A stretch of DNA of 64,000 nucleotides from contig NZ_JAFNJE010000002.1 of NCBI RefSeq assembly GCF_017368475.1, positions 310,001 through 374,000 of the forward strand, written 5' to 3'. Below, one piece after another: positions 25,944 to 35,813 of the stretch. How positions within the stretch are numbered: the first letter of the stretch is position 1; each line of letters begins with the position of its first letter. The stretch comes from Alteromonas sp. 5E99-2. GTDB taxonomy: Bacteria > Pseudomonadota > Gammaproteobacteria > Enterobacterales > Alteromonadaceae. The position numbers and the translations under genes are program-made. The notes under the pieces are model-generated. The model saw only the letters and a list, made by a program, of their open reading frames with translations, had not been told where the DNA came from and did not search any database.

Positions 25944-25961
25944 TGTTATAACCCTCTCTAG

Positions 25962-26519
<558 letters not shown>

Positions 26520-26525
26520 GCGCAA

Positions 26526-26553
26526 ATTATACACAATTACAAGACTAACGCAA
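26526..26553 (-). promoter_or_regulatory. S10 operon promoter
   Basis: Minus-strand TTGCGT (26548-26553), 16-bp spacer, TATAAT (26526-26531). A G/C-rich discriminator (GCGCCG) follows the -10, as expected for a stringently controlled ribosomal promoter. Confidence 0.8.
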
Positions 26554-26589
26554 TTGCTTTATTAAAGTTTTATTTACTTATAGCAATAA

Positions 26590-26617
26590 AAAAGCGAGTT
26601 CATGTGAACTCGCTTTT
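26590..26617 (-). terminator. Terminator after the SulP / carbonic anhydrase unit
   Basis: A 13-bp perfect stem (26590-26602 with 26605-26617, AAAAGCGAGTTCA / TGAACTCGCTTTT) followed on the minus strand by six T. It lies 33 bases after the SulP stop and insulates the S10 promoter. Confidence 0.92.
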
Positions 26618-26650
26618 AGTATTAACTCATTTGAATGAACAAACTCTGCA

Positions 26651-28261
26651 TTAATTATTACTAGAAATCACTTCTGCGGCAGCTGTCAGCGCGTCTAAAC
26701 GGTTTTCAAATACAGCTTCAGGCTTATAGTGATCTATCACGTCTAAGCCCTTTAAAACTTCAGCTACTTTAGGTTGAACCGCAGACAAATATAATTTTTT
26801 ACCACTCGCATTGGCGTCTATAGCAATGGTTTCAACTGCTCTAGCGGCCGATACATCCATGAAAGGGACGCGTTCAAAATCTAAAATTAAAATTTCAGTG
26901 CCATGTTTAACTTTTTCACGCACCTGATGCCCAACATCAGCTGCAGCACCAAAGCTTAAAGGGCCACCAAAATCAAACACGCGTATCTTACCATGCCCTT
27001 TTTCCAGTAATGCTTGCTCTTCTTCACTGTCTAGATGGTCTGGTATATTTTTAATCGCATTTAGTTGGGTTTCTGCAACTTGTTTAACAAATGCCAGTGC
27101 CGCAAGAACAACACCGACAACAACAGCACTAATTAAGTCAACGAAAACAGTCATCCCAAGCACTATAACCATCAGTATCAAATCCCAGCGAGGACCACGA
27201 TGTGCATGTTTTAAATAACTCCAATCAATAATGTCTAAGCCGACTTTAACTAATATACCGGCTAACACGGCATGAGGAATATGCGCAGCAAGTGAGCCAA
27301 GACCAAGTACTATGGCTAGCAATACTCCAGCGTGAACCATTCCTGAAATTCTATCTTTACCACCAGAGCGAATATTCACTACTGTTCTCATCGTTGCGCC
27401 GGCTCCGGCGATACCGCCAATTAAACCAGCAACAGTATTACCAATACCTTGGCCAATGAGCTCTTTGTTACTGTTGTGACGAGTTCGAGTCATGTTGTCT
27501 GCAACTAGCGAAGTTAGCAAGCTATCAATGGACCCTAAGACAGCAAGCACTATCGCCGCTTCAACAACAATAAACAACGTTGATTGGTCAAAGACTGGCA
27601 TACGCAACGAAGGTAAGCCTGTAGGAATATTACCTAAAACAGGTAGGTCACCCACAAATAAGCTGACAACAGTTCCTATGATTAGAGCTGCAAGTGCTCC
27701 TGGAACGTATTTACCAATACTTGGAGGCCATTTATAGGCAATAACCAAGGTACCAACCCCTAGAATAAGCGTTAGAAAGTTAATGTCTGCGAGTGCCGTA
27801 GGTAGATAAACAAGAGCCCCAACAGGATCTCCAGGAGTTTCATGGCCCATCAACCGGCCAATTTGTAGAATGATGATAATGGCACCAATGCCACTCATAA
27901 AGCCCGAGATAACAGGATAAGGCACTAAACGAATAAATTGTCCTATTCCCAATACGCCAAATACTATTTGTAAGACACCCGCTAGCATTACCGCAGTGAA
28001 AACTAATTCAACACTGCCAGATAGGCTTGCGAACAAACCCGCTAGTACAACGACCATAGGTCCTGTAGGACCAGAAATTTGAGAAGGTGTGCCGCCGAAT
28101 AGCGCCGCAAAAAAACCAACTGCAATTGCACCATACATACCGGCCATTGGACCAAGCCCTGATGCAACACCCAAGGCTAGGGCAAGAGGCAAAGCAACAA
28201 TACCCGCGGTTATACCGCCAGTAATATCGCCTCGTAAATTTGATGTGTTTAGTTTTAGCAT
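26651..28261 (-). CDS. SulP-family anion (bicarbonate) transporter
   Basis: A 536-residue inner-membrane transporter: about 12-14 TM helices in residues 10-400 (SLC26/SulP fold, with the GLVAGMYGAI-like and TGPMVVVLAG motifs) and a C-terminal cytoplasmic STAS domain (about 425-530; LDFERVPFMDVSAARAVE). The carbonic anhydrase gene is 12 bp upstream in the same unit, which points to a BicA-like bicarbonate transporter rather than a sulfate permease. Confidence 0.88.
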   Translation of the reverse strand: MLKLNTSNLRGDITGGITAGIVALPLALALGVASGLGPMAGMYGAIAVGFFAALFGGTPSQISGPTGPMVVVLAGLFASLSGSVELVFTAVMLAGVLQIVFGVLGIGQFIRLVPYPVISGFMSGIGAIIIILQIGRLMGHETPGDPVGALVYLPTALADINFLTLILGVGTLVIAYKWPPSIGKYVPGALAALIIGTVVSLFVGDLPVLGNIPTGLPSLRMPVFDQSTLFIVVEAAIVLAVLGSIDSLLTSLVADNMTRTRHNSNKELIGQGIGNTVAGLIGGIAGAGATMRTVVNIRSGGKDRISGMVHAGVLLAIVLGLGSLAAHIPHAVLAGILVKVGLDIIDWSYLKHAHRGPRWDLILMVIVLGMTVFVDLISAVVVGVVLAALAFVKQVAETQLNAIKNIPDHLDSEEEQALLEKGHGKIRVFDFGGPLSFGAAADVGHQVREKVKHGTEILILDFERVPFMDVSAARAVETIAIDANASGKKLYLSAVQPKVAEVLKGLDVIDHYKPEAVFENRLDALTAAAEVISSNN

Positions 28262-28273
28262 GAATGTACCTTG

Positions 28274-28930
28274 TTAAATAACGGCTGCGGGTTTATCGAA
28301 AATAGCGTCAGCATATCGCTCATCGATAGGAGTAAACTCTCTTGTTTTCTCATCTAAACACATGATTCCACCGGTTTCTATGTTATACACCCAACCGTGT
28401 AGCTCAACGTGTCCTGTTGCCATTTTCGCAGCTACTGCCGGATGTGTTTTTAGATGTTGTAATTGTAAAATAACATTTTCATCTGTGACTTCACTTAAGT
28501 GCTCAGCGGTAACTTCACCTTTTTTCTCTTTTACAACCGCAGTAGCAGCACGGCAGTGCCCCAACCACTCTTTTACATGAGGTAAATCACTTAATGCATC
28601 TAAGTTGATAGCGCCTTTCATTGCTCCACAGTCTGTATGACCACAAACAACAATATGCTCGATACCCAAAGCTTCCACAGCAAATTCAATTGACGCAGTC
28701 ATACCGCCAGTTTGATTACTATGAGGTGGAACAACATTACCTGCGTTACGACAAATAAATAGTTCTCCAGGCTCAGTTTGAGTCACCATATTAGGGTCAA
28801 TACGGGAATCGGCACATGTAATGAACAATACTTCTGGGTTCTGCCCCGTGGCTAGTTTCTTGAATCGTACTTCTTTATCTGGATAAACTTCTCTTTGAAA
28901 TTTCGCAACACCTGAAAGAATATGCTTCAT
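28274..28930 (-). CDS. Beta-class carbonic anhydrase
   Basis: A 218-residue enzyme interconverting CO2 and bicarbonate. All zinc ligands are visible: Cys39, Asp41, His98 and Cys101, in CADSRIDP and CGHTDCGAMKG; Asp41-Arg43 form the catalytic dyad. It is cytoplasmic (no signal peptide), starts at ATG 28930 with GGGAGA upstream, and is co-transcribed with the SulP transporter, so the pair handles bicarbonate supply or pH balance. Confidence 0.94.
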   Translation of the reverse strand: MKHILSGVAKFQREVYPDKEVRFKKLATGQNPEVLFITCADSRIDPNMVTQTEPGELFICRNAGNVVPPHSNQTGGMTASIEFAVEALGIEHIVVCGHTDCGAMKGAINLDALSDLPHVKEWLGHCRAATAVVKEKKGEVTAEHLSEVTDENVILQLQHLKTHPAVAAKMATGHVELHGWVYNIETGGIMCLDEKTREFTPIDERYADAIFDKPAAVI

Positions 28931-29311
28931 ATTTTATCTCCCGTAAAATTGGCAGCCATAATTTTGATTTCACTTTTATACGTAAAAATTAGGTATATGG
29001 TTTGTAGTTTTTATTTTAAATCTAAAAGATAACGATTCTTATATATCTTGTATCCCATAGATACTAGCAGACTCATGTCCTCAAATGCTATCAACCTTGT
29101 AACATTATAATAATATAGAATACAAAAAAAACACATATAGCCGAAGATTACCCAAATCTAAAACACTATACTTGGACAGGTGATTTAGTTCGGTTAATTA
29201 GTATAATTTTAGGTCTGTTTTTAGCCCGTTACAACATTGTGAATTTCACTTCACTGGGATAACCACAAAGTTTGATGTAGACTAATTTAAAAGCGTTTTT
29301 TATGGTTAACT
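28931..29311. other. Divergent intergenic region
   Basis: About 380 AT-rich bases without a supportable gene. A TATAAT at 29202-29207 lies 105 bases before the GAF-GspE gene on the plus strand but lacks a convincing -35. The leftward promoter for carbonic anhydrase is not obvious. Confidence 0.35.
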
Positions 29312-31543
29312 ATGAATTCAGAATCCTCCATCCAACAGCTGTTAACTCAAGTTACTCGACTGCTAGATCAAGATGCTCCATTAATTGATATATATAGTGA
29401 TTTAGAATCAGTAATTCTCGATTTATTTAGCGCTGAACGCTTAAGTATTTTTCAAAGAAGACGACAACATCAAGACTTAGTAGCTCGTTTCAAAACAGGA
29501 ACAGAAACAGTAGAAATAAAGGTCCCCATCAGCCCAATGTCAGTAGCGGGTTATGTTGCGTTATCACAAAAGTCATTAATTGTGTCTGACCCGTATAATA
29601 AAGAATTACTAACCTCTATTCATCCGCGGTTACAGTTCAACCAACATTTTGACAAAAGCAACAATTTCAAAACACGAAATATTTTATGTCTGCCCATTTT
29701 AAATGCTGGAGTATTAATGGGTGTTATTCAAATCATCAATAAGGGCGCTTCAAACTCATCTGAAGAATTTAACGACGGTGATCTAAAGCTTGCGCATGAA
29801 TTAACACAAATATTAGGTAATAAATTTCGCTATGAATTAGGCGGCACAAACAACCCTTTTGATTACTTAGTTCACAAAAATAAACTAGAACAAAAATCTC
29901 TCGATGAGCTTATCGAGTCCAGTGCAGAAACCAAAACTCTTATCCAACGACTAATATCAGAACATAGAATAAGCGAAAACCACATAGGTTCAGCGTTGTC
30001 TGTTCACTACCAAGTTCCTTATATTTCGTTTTTACCCGAGAAATATCATATTTTCCAAAGCGATAGTAAGTTGAACGAATCTTACCTAAAACGCAATCAT
30101 GTTGCGGTAATAGCAGATGCGAACGACAACCCCATAGTGTTAATGGTAGAGCCAAATAATGCCGCTTTACTAATGGAAATAGAAAGCGCCTTAGGTATTG
30201 ACGTATATGAAATTGCAGTAGGCTTGCCTAACCATATATTCCAGTACCTAGGTGGGAATGCAGGTAACACTCCAGGAGAAATGAACGAAATTCTCGACGA
30301 GATGACAATTTCTACTGAAGAAGACGACGAACATACAGATGAATTATCAGATGATGCACCCGCTATCGTTAGATTAGTAAGCCGTATTTTACACGATGCA
30401 AAACGTTTAAATGCGTCAGACATACACATCGATCCTGAAAAAAACGCCCCTACCAGAGTTCGCATGAGAGTCGATGGCGTATGCAGAGACATAAACCAAG
30501 TTCCTAATTCTCATCACAGCGCCGTTATTGCTCGCATCAAAATAATGGCCAACCTAAATATTGCAGAAAAGCGGATTCCACAAGATGGTAAACTTGCGTT
30601 TAAAGCGAGCGGCCAGCTCGTAGAAGTACGGGTAGCATCCGTACCCACAGTTGCTGGTGAAGGCGTTGTTATGCGCTTACTCGCCTCTGGTGGCGCCATG
30701 CCCATAGAAAAAATGAACTTAGCTCAAAGTAATCTAGAACGTTTAGAATCTATGATTAAAAAACCACACGGTATTCTTTTAGTGGTAGGCCCTACAGGTT
30801 CAGGTAAAACGACAACTCTCCATGCTATTTTAGGGTATTTGAATACCCCAGAGAAAAAAATATGGACAGCTGAAGATCCAGTGGAAATCACTCAACCCGG
30901 TTTACAACAAGTTCAGGTTAGTCCCAAAATTGGTTTTACCTTTGCTAACGCCTTGCGAGCATTTTTACGTGCTGACCCGGATATAATCCTCATTGGTGAA
31001 ATGCGTGATAAAGAAACGGCTCATGCTGGCGTAGAGGCTTCACTCACTGGTCACTTAGTGTTATCCACTCTTCATACTAACTCGGCCCCTGAAACAATTA
31101 CTCGATTGTTAGATTTAGGCCTTGACCCTGTGAACTTTTCAGACGCATGTGTGGGAATACTTGCCCAGCGTCTTATCCGCACCTTATGCAAGAGTTGCAA
31201 AGAACAATACACCGCATCTCCTGATGAAGAGGCATTTATTCGTAGGCAGTATGGAGAAGCCTATATTGGTGAACTTAATTTAGAAAGTCCACTAATCTTA
31301 AACCGCTCTAAAGGCTGTGATGATTGCGGAAGAACAGGGTATAAGGGGAGGACTGGCGTACACGAGCTATTGGGAATGACCCCTGAACTAAGGAGTTTGG
31401 TTTATAAGGAAGGCTCTGTTTCAGAAATGAAACAACAAGCAATGCAGGATGGTATGCGCACCTTAGTACAAGATGCCATTTTCAAAGTCATTAAAGGCGA
31501 TACTGATATTGCTCAAGTTCAAATAATCAGCGGTGTTGAATAA
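29312..31543 (+). CDS. GAF-domain GspE/PilB-type secretion ATPase (orphan)
   Basis: A 743-residue protein: GAF domain (about 15-180; the phrase CLPILNAGVLMGVIQIINK is typical), a MshEN/GspE N-terminal domain (about 195-335), then a complete GspE-type ATPase: Walker A GPTGSGKT at 493-500, Asp box / Walker B DPDIILIGEMRD near 555-566, His box (LVLSTLHTN) and a zinc-binding four-Cys motif (CKSCK ... CDDCGRTGYKGRTG). No pilin, secretin or GspF-like gene is near it, so its partner machinery is elsewhere, if any. The GAF domain suggests control by a cyclic nucleotide or another small ligand, and MshEN domains of related ATPases bind c-di-GMP; both points are family inference. Confidence 0.87.
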   Translation: MNSESSIQQLLTQVTRLLDQDAPLIDIYSDLESVILDLFSAERLSIFQRRRQHQDLVARFKTGTETVEIKVPISPMSVAGYVALSQKSLIVSDPYNKELLTSIHPRLQFNQHFDKSNNFKTRNILCLPILNAGVLMGVIQIINKGASNSSEEFNDGDLKLAHELTQILGNKFRYELGGTNNPFDYLVHKNKLEQKSLDELIESSAETKTLIQRLISEHRISENHIGSALSVHYQVPYISFLPEKYHIFQSDSKLNESYLKRNHVAVIADANDNPIVLMVEPNNAALLMEIESALGIDVYEIAVGLPNHIFQYLGGNAGNTPGEMNEILDEMTISTEEDDEHTDELSDDAPAIVRLVSRILHDAKRLNASDIHIDPEKNAPTRVRMRVDGVCRDINQVPNSHHSAVIARIKIMANLNIAEKRIPQDGKLAFKASGQLVEVRVASVPTVAGEGVVMRLLASGGAMPIEKMNLAQSNLERLESMIKKPHGILLVVGPTGSGKTTTLHAILGYLNTPEKKIWTAEDPVEITQPGLQQVQVSPKIGFTFANALRAFLRADPDIILIGEMRDKETAHAGVEASLTGHLVLSTLHTNSAPETITRLLDLGLDPVNFSDACVGILAQRLIRTLCKSCKEQYTASPDEEAFIRRQYGEAYIGELNLESPLILNRSKGCDDCGRTGYKGRTGVHELLGMTPELRSLVYKEGSVSEMKQQAMQDGMRTLVQDAIFKVIKGDTDIAQVQIISGVE

Positions 31544-31548
31544 TATAA

Positions 31549-34500
31549 TCAACGTTTAATATATTCAGAAGGAGCCATACCCACTTCCGATTTAAACGCA
31601 GTGCTAAAATAGGAAGGATTGTTAAAACCACAATCGTATGCCGTGTCGGTAACATTCTTTCCTTCATTCAATAATTGTTTAGCAATATCAATCCGGTATT
31701 GCTTAATCACTTCGCTAAACGATAAATTTAAAATCATTTTTAACTTTCTATTTAGCTGCCTTTCACTAACAAATAAAGCATTTGCACAGTTTTCTCTAGT
31801 GAATTCCGAATCTGAATATTTGGCAGCTAAGCAATCTTTTAAATTCAAATAAAATTGCTGATCTTTCTCACTTTCTAATTTTGGCGTCAACCCGAGGAAA
31901 AACGAAGAAACCGTATCTACAGAATTAGCACTTGTGTTTAAAGCAGTGTATCTATTGACCACTTTTTGCTTAAACAAATTGAAATCAAAAGGCTTTAATA
32001 TGAAATCTTCAACTTTAAGATCATGGGCTTGCCTCACAATATTCGAATCGCGAAGAGCCGAACACATATATATGATCATATGTTCATGTATAGGGTCGTT
32101 TCTTAACACTTCAATCAACTCTAGCCCTGTCATACCCTGCATAGAGTGATCGCTAATCATAATTTTCGGCATCACTGTACGAGCAATACGCAACGCCTCA
32201 CTGGCATTTTTGGCAGAAAAGCACAAAAACGTATCTTTAAACAAGTCTTTCAAACGAGTTTGTAGCTCTATATTGTCTTCTACAATAAGTAATGGGGGAA
32301 GTTCCTTATCTACTGGCTGAGTATTCAGTAAGCTTGCTGTTTCTTGGTATTTTGCTATTTTGGGAGTTGCAGCAAATTCATTTTCTAGATTTAATTTAAG
32401 AGGTAAGCGAACTGTAAAACACGCACCACTTCCTACTTTACTAGCGACCTCAATATAGCCAGAATTAGCTTTGATTAACTGCCTAAGTAAAGAAAGCCCT
32501 AATCCCACCCCTTGTTCATTTTTTGCGTTATCTAGCCTCATGAAGCGTTCAAAAATATCTTTTTGTTCCTGTTCAGTAAAACCTGGCCCATTGTCTTTTA
32601 TATTTATGATCAATACATCGCTATCAATAAAAGTGTCGATGCGAATTTCTTCGCCATTTTCTGAATACTTAATAGCATTGGACAACAAGTTATAAAACAC
32701 TTGTTGGAGTGTATCTTGAATAAGATAAATCTCCCCTTTCGCTTTAAGTTTCAATTTAAAACGTTGGCTCTTTTGCTCGGCCAAAGGACGAATACTTTCA
32801 ATAAGGTAAATGCACGACTCTTCAATGTCGTAATGATGAATAGAAATTTCTCTGAGATTACCCAGCCTTTCCAATTCCAATAATTGATCAATTAAAGAAG
32901 AAACTCGGCTCGCGTTTCTTTCTATCAACGAGATGTCATTTAAAATATCTGGGTTACTGACTTTTTCAGCAATTTGCTTCAAGGGTTCAGTTATCAACAT
33001 CAGTGGAGTACGGACTTCATGAGAAATTCTAGTAATAGCTTCAGCCTTACTTTTCAATGCTTTCTCCATCATTTCACTGCTATTTTTTAACGATGACAAA
33101 TTAGTTTTGACGCGTTGTTCATTTTCCGATATTCGGAAAGCTCGATATTTTCGAACACCTGAAACAGCGGCAACCATTAACAAAATAAATGACAGCAAAT
33201 AGAGTAGTTTTGCCGTCTGAGTTAAATAAAATGGATATTGAATCGTAAAGTTAAGTTCATTATTAGAGGGGCTACTAATGCCATTTTTCGGCTTACTTCT
33301 CACTAGCAGTTTATGGGAACCATAGCCAAGATCAGATAAATCTATCAGGCCATGCGATCCTACCATTGTCACCCAATCTGAATCGTCTACTTTGTATTCG
33401 AAGTCGTAAGAGTTTTCATTCCCAGCTTCGTTTATTGCGACATATGCTCTCAGAGTGTCAAATTCACTGGACACAATTAAGGAATTCTTGACAAAAGAAA
33501 TCGCTCTATTTATTACTCCGTCCACATCGATATACAAAAACTTAATTTCTTTAGGTTGAAGTAAGTGACTTTTCACTTCATGAATAAATGAACTTGATTC
33601 AAGTAAATATGTTGAGTTGTCGCCTCTCACAATTAACTTATTATTACCAATAAAATTCAGGCCGCTGAAGTTAAAATCTCTGTCGAAAATACCATAATTT
33701 TTTCCAACAAAATAAGATGAAGCCGAAATCATGTCGTATAGCTCCATGCCTTTGTTAGAGACGATTAATAAATGCTCATCTACGATTTTTATATCTCGAA
33801 TAAAATCAGAATTTAAGTTAGTTTTAACTTCAATTAAAGGCTCTTCTAGTGCCATCTTAGCATGCTGTAATCCATACCCAGATGTACAGACGTATAGTGA
33901 ATTTTGGTAGGCCTCTACGCATGGAAACTCCAGTTTGCTATCAAAGTCTAGTGGACGCCTATTCCAGATTCCTTTACTTTCAACTAAAAGCTCTTGATCT
34001 AAGCTAACAGCTACTAAATTGCTGTTTCCCATTAATTTTGCGATGTAAATGTCTGATGGGACTTGCCGAGAATCGACAAACTTCCCATCCAAATCAAATA
34101 TATCAATGTAAAACTTATCAGCTAGAGAATAGAATACTAGTTGATAAGAGTTATCAGACCATGTTCGTGAACCTTTGCTACAATATTTATGCTTATTTTT
34201 GAAATTTAACTTCCAGTTTTGCTGAGTATCTCTTATCAAAAAGCTACAGTGTGATACATCTAAAATTTGGCCGTTAAGATTAAGTAAGTTTGATTCTTCT
34301 AATCGAAATTTTCGTATCATTGACAAACTGCCTGACTCTAAAGAAAGAGCGTAGTAACCATCATAGCTAGACACGACAGCAACTTCTGAATCCAAATTAC
34401 TTAATGAAAGAAGGGTATTTGGGAATTCAACATTATTCAAAGAAATATATTTAATTGAACTTTTGGTGTTTGGTAAACTGATCAAACCTTTCTGACTAGA

Positions 34501-35436
34501 AGATATGAAGATTCTTCCGTCAGAAAATTGAAACAAATCTGATACAATTGATATTTCACTTGCGCCCAAATGAGGGCTCAATAAATCGGTTTCAATTAAG
34601 CTCCCAGCCTTCTCTTTATATAACCCACCTGCGGCCAACCAGACAATATTGTTTATGTCAACCATAAGGGCACTAATAGCTTGGTTAGGTTTTTCACTAA
34701 AACTCAAAAAGTCATAATTACTAAAATCTTTGGAATACTTGTAAAGCCCTTCTTGCCCAGCAACCAATAAGTGATCATTCGTAATAATAAAGCTATCAAT
34801 AGCAGTTAATTTTGGAAACAAATCATTTATTTTGTAATATTCTGCAGCCCCGTTGCTCAAATTAATTACCAACAACCCTGTCTCAGATGCAGTGTACGCG
34901 TAATTTTTATCTGAAGAGACTTTCAAGAAAGCACTAGAAGCACTTTGTGTATACGTTTCTGCTAAATATGAATTTTGAACTTCATAGGTATTTAGGTCTA
35001 AAACGAGGACATTTGTAACGTAAGAAACTATTAACTTCTTTTCACTAACCGCAATTGACCAAGCATACTGCTCAAAGGGGTGGTCAATCTGTAATTTTTT
35101 GAATTGACTATCTAATAAATCATATTCAAAAACCCCCTTTCCATATATGGTTAAATACAATTTGGTTTCTGTTGGAAATATTGCTGATACATACCCTCCT
35201 TTTAATAAACTGTCATTCAAATCTAACTTTTGAACAACATCTCCATTTACCTGATAGAAACCATTCTCAGCACCAAGATAAATTGTCCCATTAAACTCAG
35301 CTGCAGCACCTATTAAACCAATTGACTTTTCATTAATGCCGTTAATCACAAATCGTTCATCACATTTCACTTCAGAAATTGAGACAAAAGATATTAAAAC
35401 AGTAAAAAAAAACAAATTGCGCACAATTTCAAACAT
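31549..35436 (-). CDS. Hybrid two-component system in one protein: propeller sensor, kinase, receiver, AraC output
   Basis: A 1295-residue inner-membrane regulator. In order: signal peptide (about 1-28), large periplasmic sensor of two-component-regulator-propeller type (about 30-640), Y_Y_Y-like beta domain (about 645-735), TM helix (about 741-761), HisKA with phospho-acceptor His806 in RISHEVRTPL, HATPase (NLLSNAIKYSENG, DNGPGF, GVGLGLSLL), receiver with Asp1096 (MISDHSMQG), and an AraC DNA-binding domain (about 1205-1295). This is the architecture of Bacteroidetes 'HTCS' regulators, which usually sense an extracellular glycan and activate adjacent genes; it is rarer in gammaproteobacteria. 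Start ATG 35436 has AGGA 5 bases upstream; a TTG six codons earlier is weaker. The only adjacent divergent gene encodes a double-glycine-leader peptide. Confidence 0.9.
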   Translation of the reverse strand: MFEIVRNLFFFTVLISFVSISEVKCDERFVINGINEKSIGLIGAAAEFNGTIYLGAENGFYQVNGDVVQKLDLNDSLLKGGYVSAIFPTETKLYLTIYGKGVFEYDLLDSQFKKLQIDHPFEQYAWSIAVSEKKLIVSYVTNVLVLDLNTYEVQNSYLAETYTQSASSAFLKVSSDKNYAYTASETGLLVINLSNGAAEYYKINDLFPKLTAIDSFIITNDHLLVAGQEGLYKYSKDFSNYDFLSFSEKPNQAISALMVDINNIVWLAAGGLYKEKAGSLIETDLLSPHLGASEISIVSDLFQFSDGRIFISSSQKGLISLPNTKSSIKYISLNNVEFPNTLLSLSNLDSEVAVVSSYDGYYALSLESGSLSMIRKFRLEESNLLNLNGQILDVSHCSFLIRDTQQNWKLNFKNKHKYCSKGSRTWSDNSYQLVFYSLADKFYIDIFDLDGKFVDSRQVPSDIYIAKLMGNSNLVAVSLDQELLVESKGIWNRRPLDFDSKLEFPCVEAYQNSLYVCTSGYGLQHAKMALEEPLIEVKTNLNSDFIRDIKIVDEHLLIVSNKGMELYDMISASSYFVGKNYGIFDRDFNFSGLNFIGNNKLIVRGDNSTYLLESSSFIHEVKSHLLQPKEIKFLYIDVDGVINRAISFVKNSLIVSSEFDTLRAYVAINEAGNENSYDFEYKVDDSDWVTMVGSHGLIDLSDLGYGSHKLLVRSKPKNGISSPSNNELNFTIQYPFYLTQTAKLLYLLSFILLMVAAVSGVRKYRAFRISENEQRVKTNLSSLKNSSEMMEKALKSKAEAITRISHEVRTPLMLITEPLKQIAEKVSNPDILNDISLIERNASRVSSLIDQLLELERLGNLREISIHHYDIEESCIYLIESIRPLAEQKSQRFKLKLKAKGEIYLIQDTLQQVFYNLLSNAIKYSENGEEIRIDTFIDSDVLIINIKDNGPGFTEQEQKDIFERFMRLDNAKNEQGVGLGLSLLRQLIKANSGYIEVASKVGSGACFTVRLPLKLNLENEFAATPKIAKYQETASLLNTQPVDKELPPLLIVEDNIELQTRLKDLFKDTFLCFSAKNASEALRIARTVMPKIMISDHSMQGMTGLELIEVLRNDPIHEHMIIYMCSALRDSNIVRQAHDLKVEDFILKPFDFNLFKQKVVNRYTALNTSANSVDTVSSFFLGLTPKLESEKDQQFYLNLKDCLAAKYSDSEFTRENCANALFVSERQLNRKLKMILNLSFSEVIKQYRIDIAKQLLNEGKNVTDTAYDCGFNNPSYFSTAFKSEVGMAPSEYIKR

Positions 35437-35510
35437 ATTAGTCCTGAAAATCAAAGTTTATTTCTTGAAAATAACTAACAATTCTTACCGAATTTAAAAA
35501 AGGAGAACCT

Positions 35511-35693
35511 ATGAAAAACACTAAAAAGCAATACGTAGCCTTTATGACTAAAACGGAAATAATGCAAGTTACAGGAGGGCAAGGAAATACAATGAGTTTC
35601 GTCCATAATATGCACAATCCTTTTGAGGTGACATTAGCACAAGACGCTGATAGGCCACATCGACCATTAATTCCGAAGAAAAAACCAACGTAG
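35511..35693 (+). CDS. Small double-glycine-leader peptide precursor
   Basis: A 60-residue peptide not recognised as any named family. Residues 1-23 form a canonical GG-type leader: Glu16 (-8), Ile17 (-7), Val20 (-4), Gly22-Gly23 (-2/-1) in TEIMQVTGG, the signal cut by peptidase-C39 ABC exporters of bacteriocins and peptide pheromones. The predicted 37-residue product has no Cys and ends in a basic, proline-rich stretch (DRPHRPLIPKKKPT). AGGAG lies 5 bases before ATG, one of the best ribosome sites in the window. It is divergent from the hybrid sensor gene across 74 bp. No exporter is in the window. Role (signal, bacteriocin, antimicrobial) is inference. Confidence 0.72.
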   Translation: MKNTKKQYVAFMTKTEIMQVTGGQGNTMSFVHNMHNPFEVTLAQDADRPHRPLIPKKKPT

Positions 35694-35715
35694 ATAATTT
35701 AGCTACAATTAAAGT

Positions 35716-35755
35716 CAAAGCTAGCTGGTTTTTGATACAAAATTAGCTAGCTTTG
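35716..35755. terminator. Hairpin between peptide gene and HAD gene
   Basis: An 11-bp perfect inverted repeat CAAAGCTAGCT / AGCTAGCTTTG (35716-35726, 35745-35755) with an 18-base loop lies between convergent genes. No real T-tract follows on either strand, so the terminator call is tentative. Confidence 0.4.
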
Positions 35756-35813
35756 AAATTAGGTTAATAGACAATCAATTTCCTTTCAATAGTAAAAACG
35801 AAGATGTTATATT

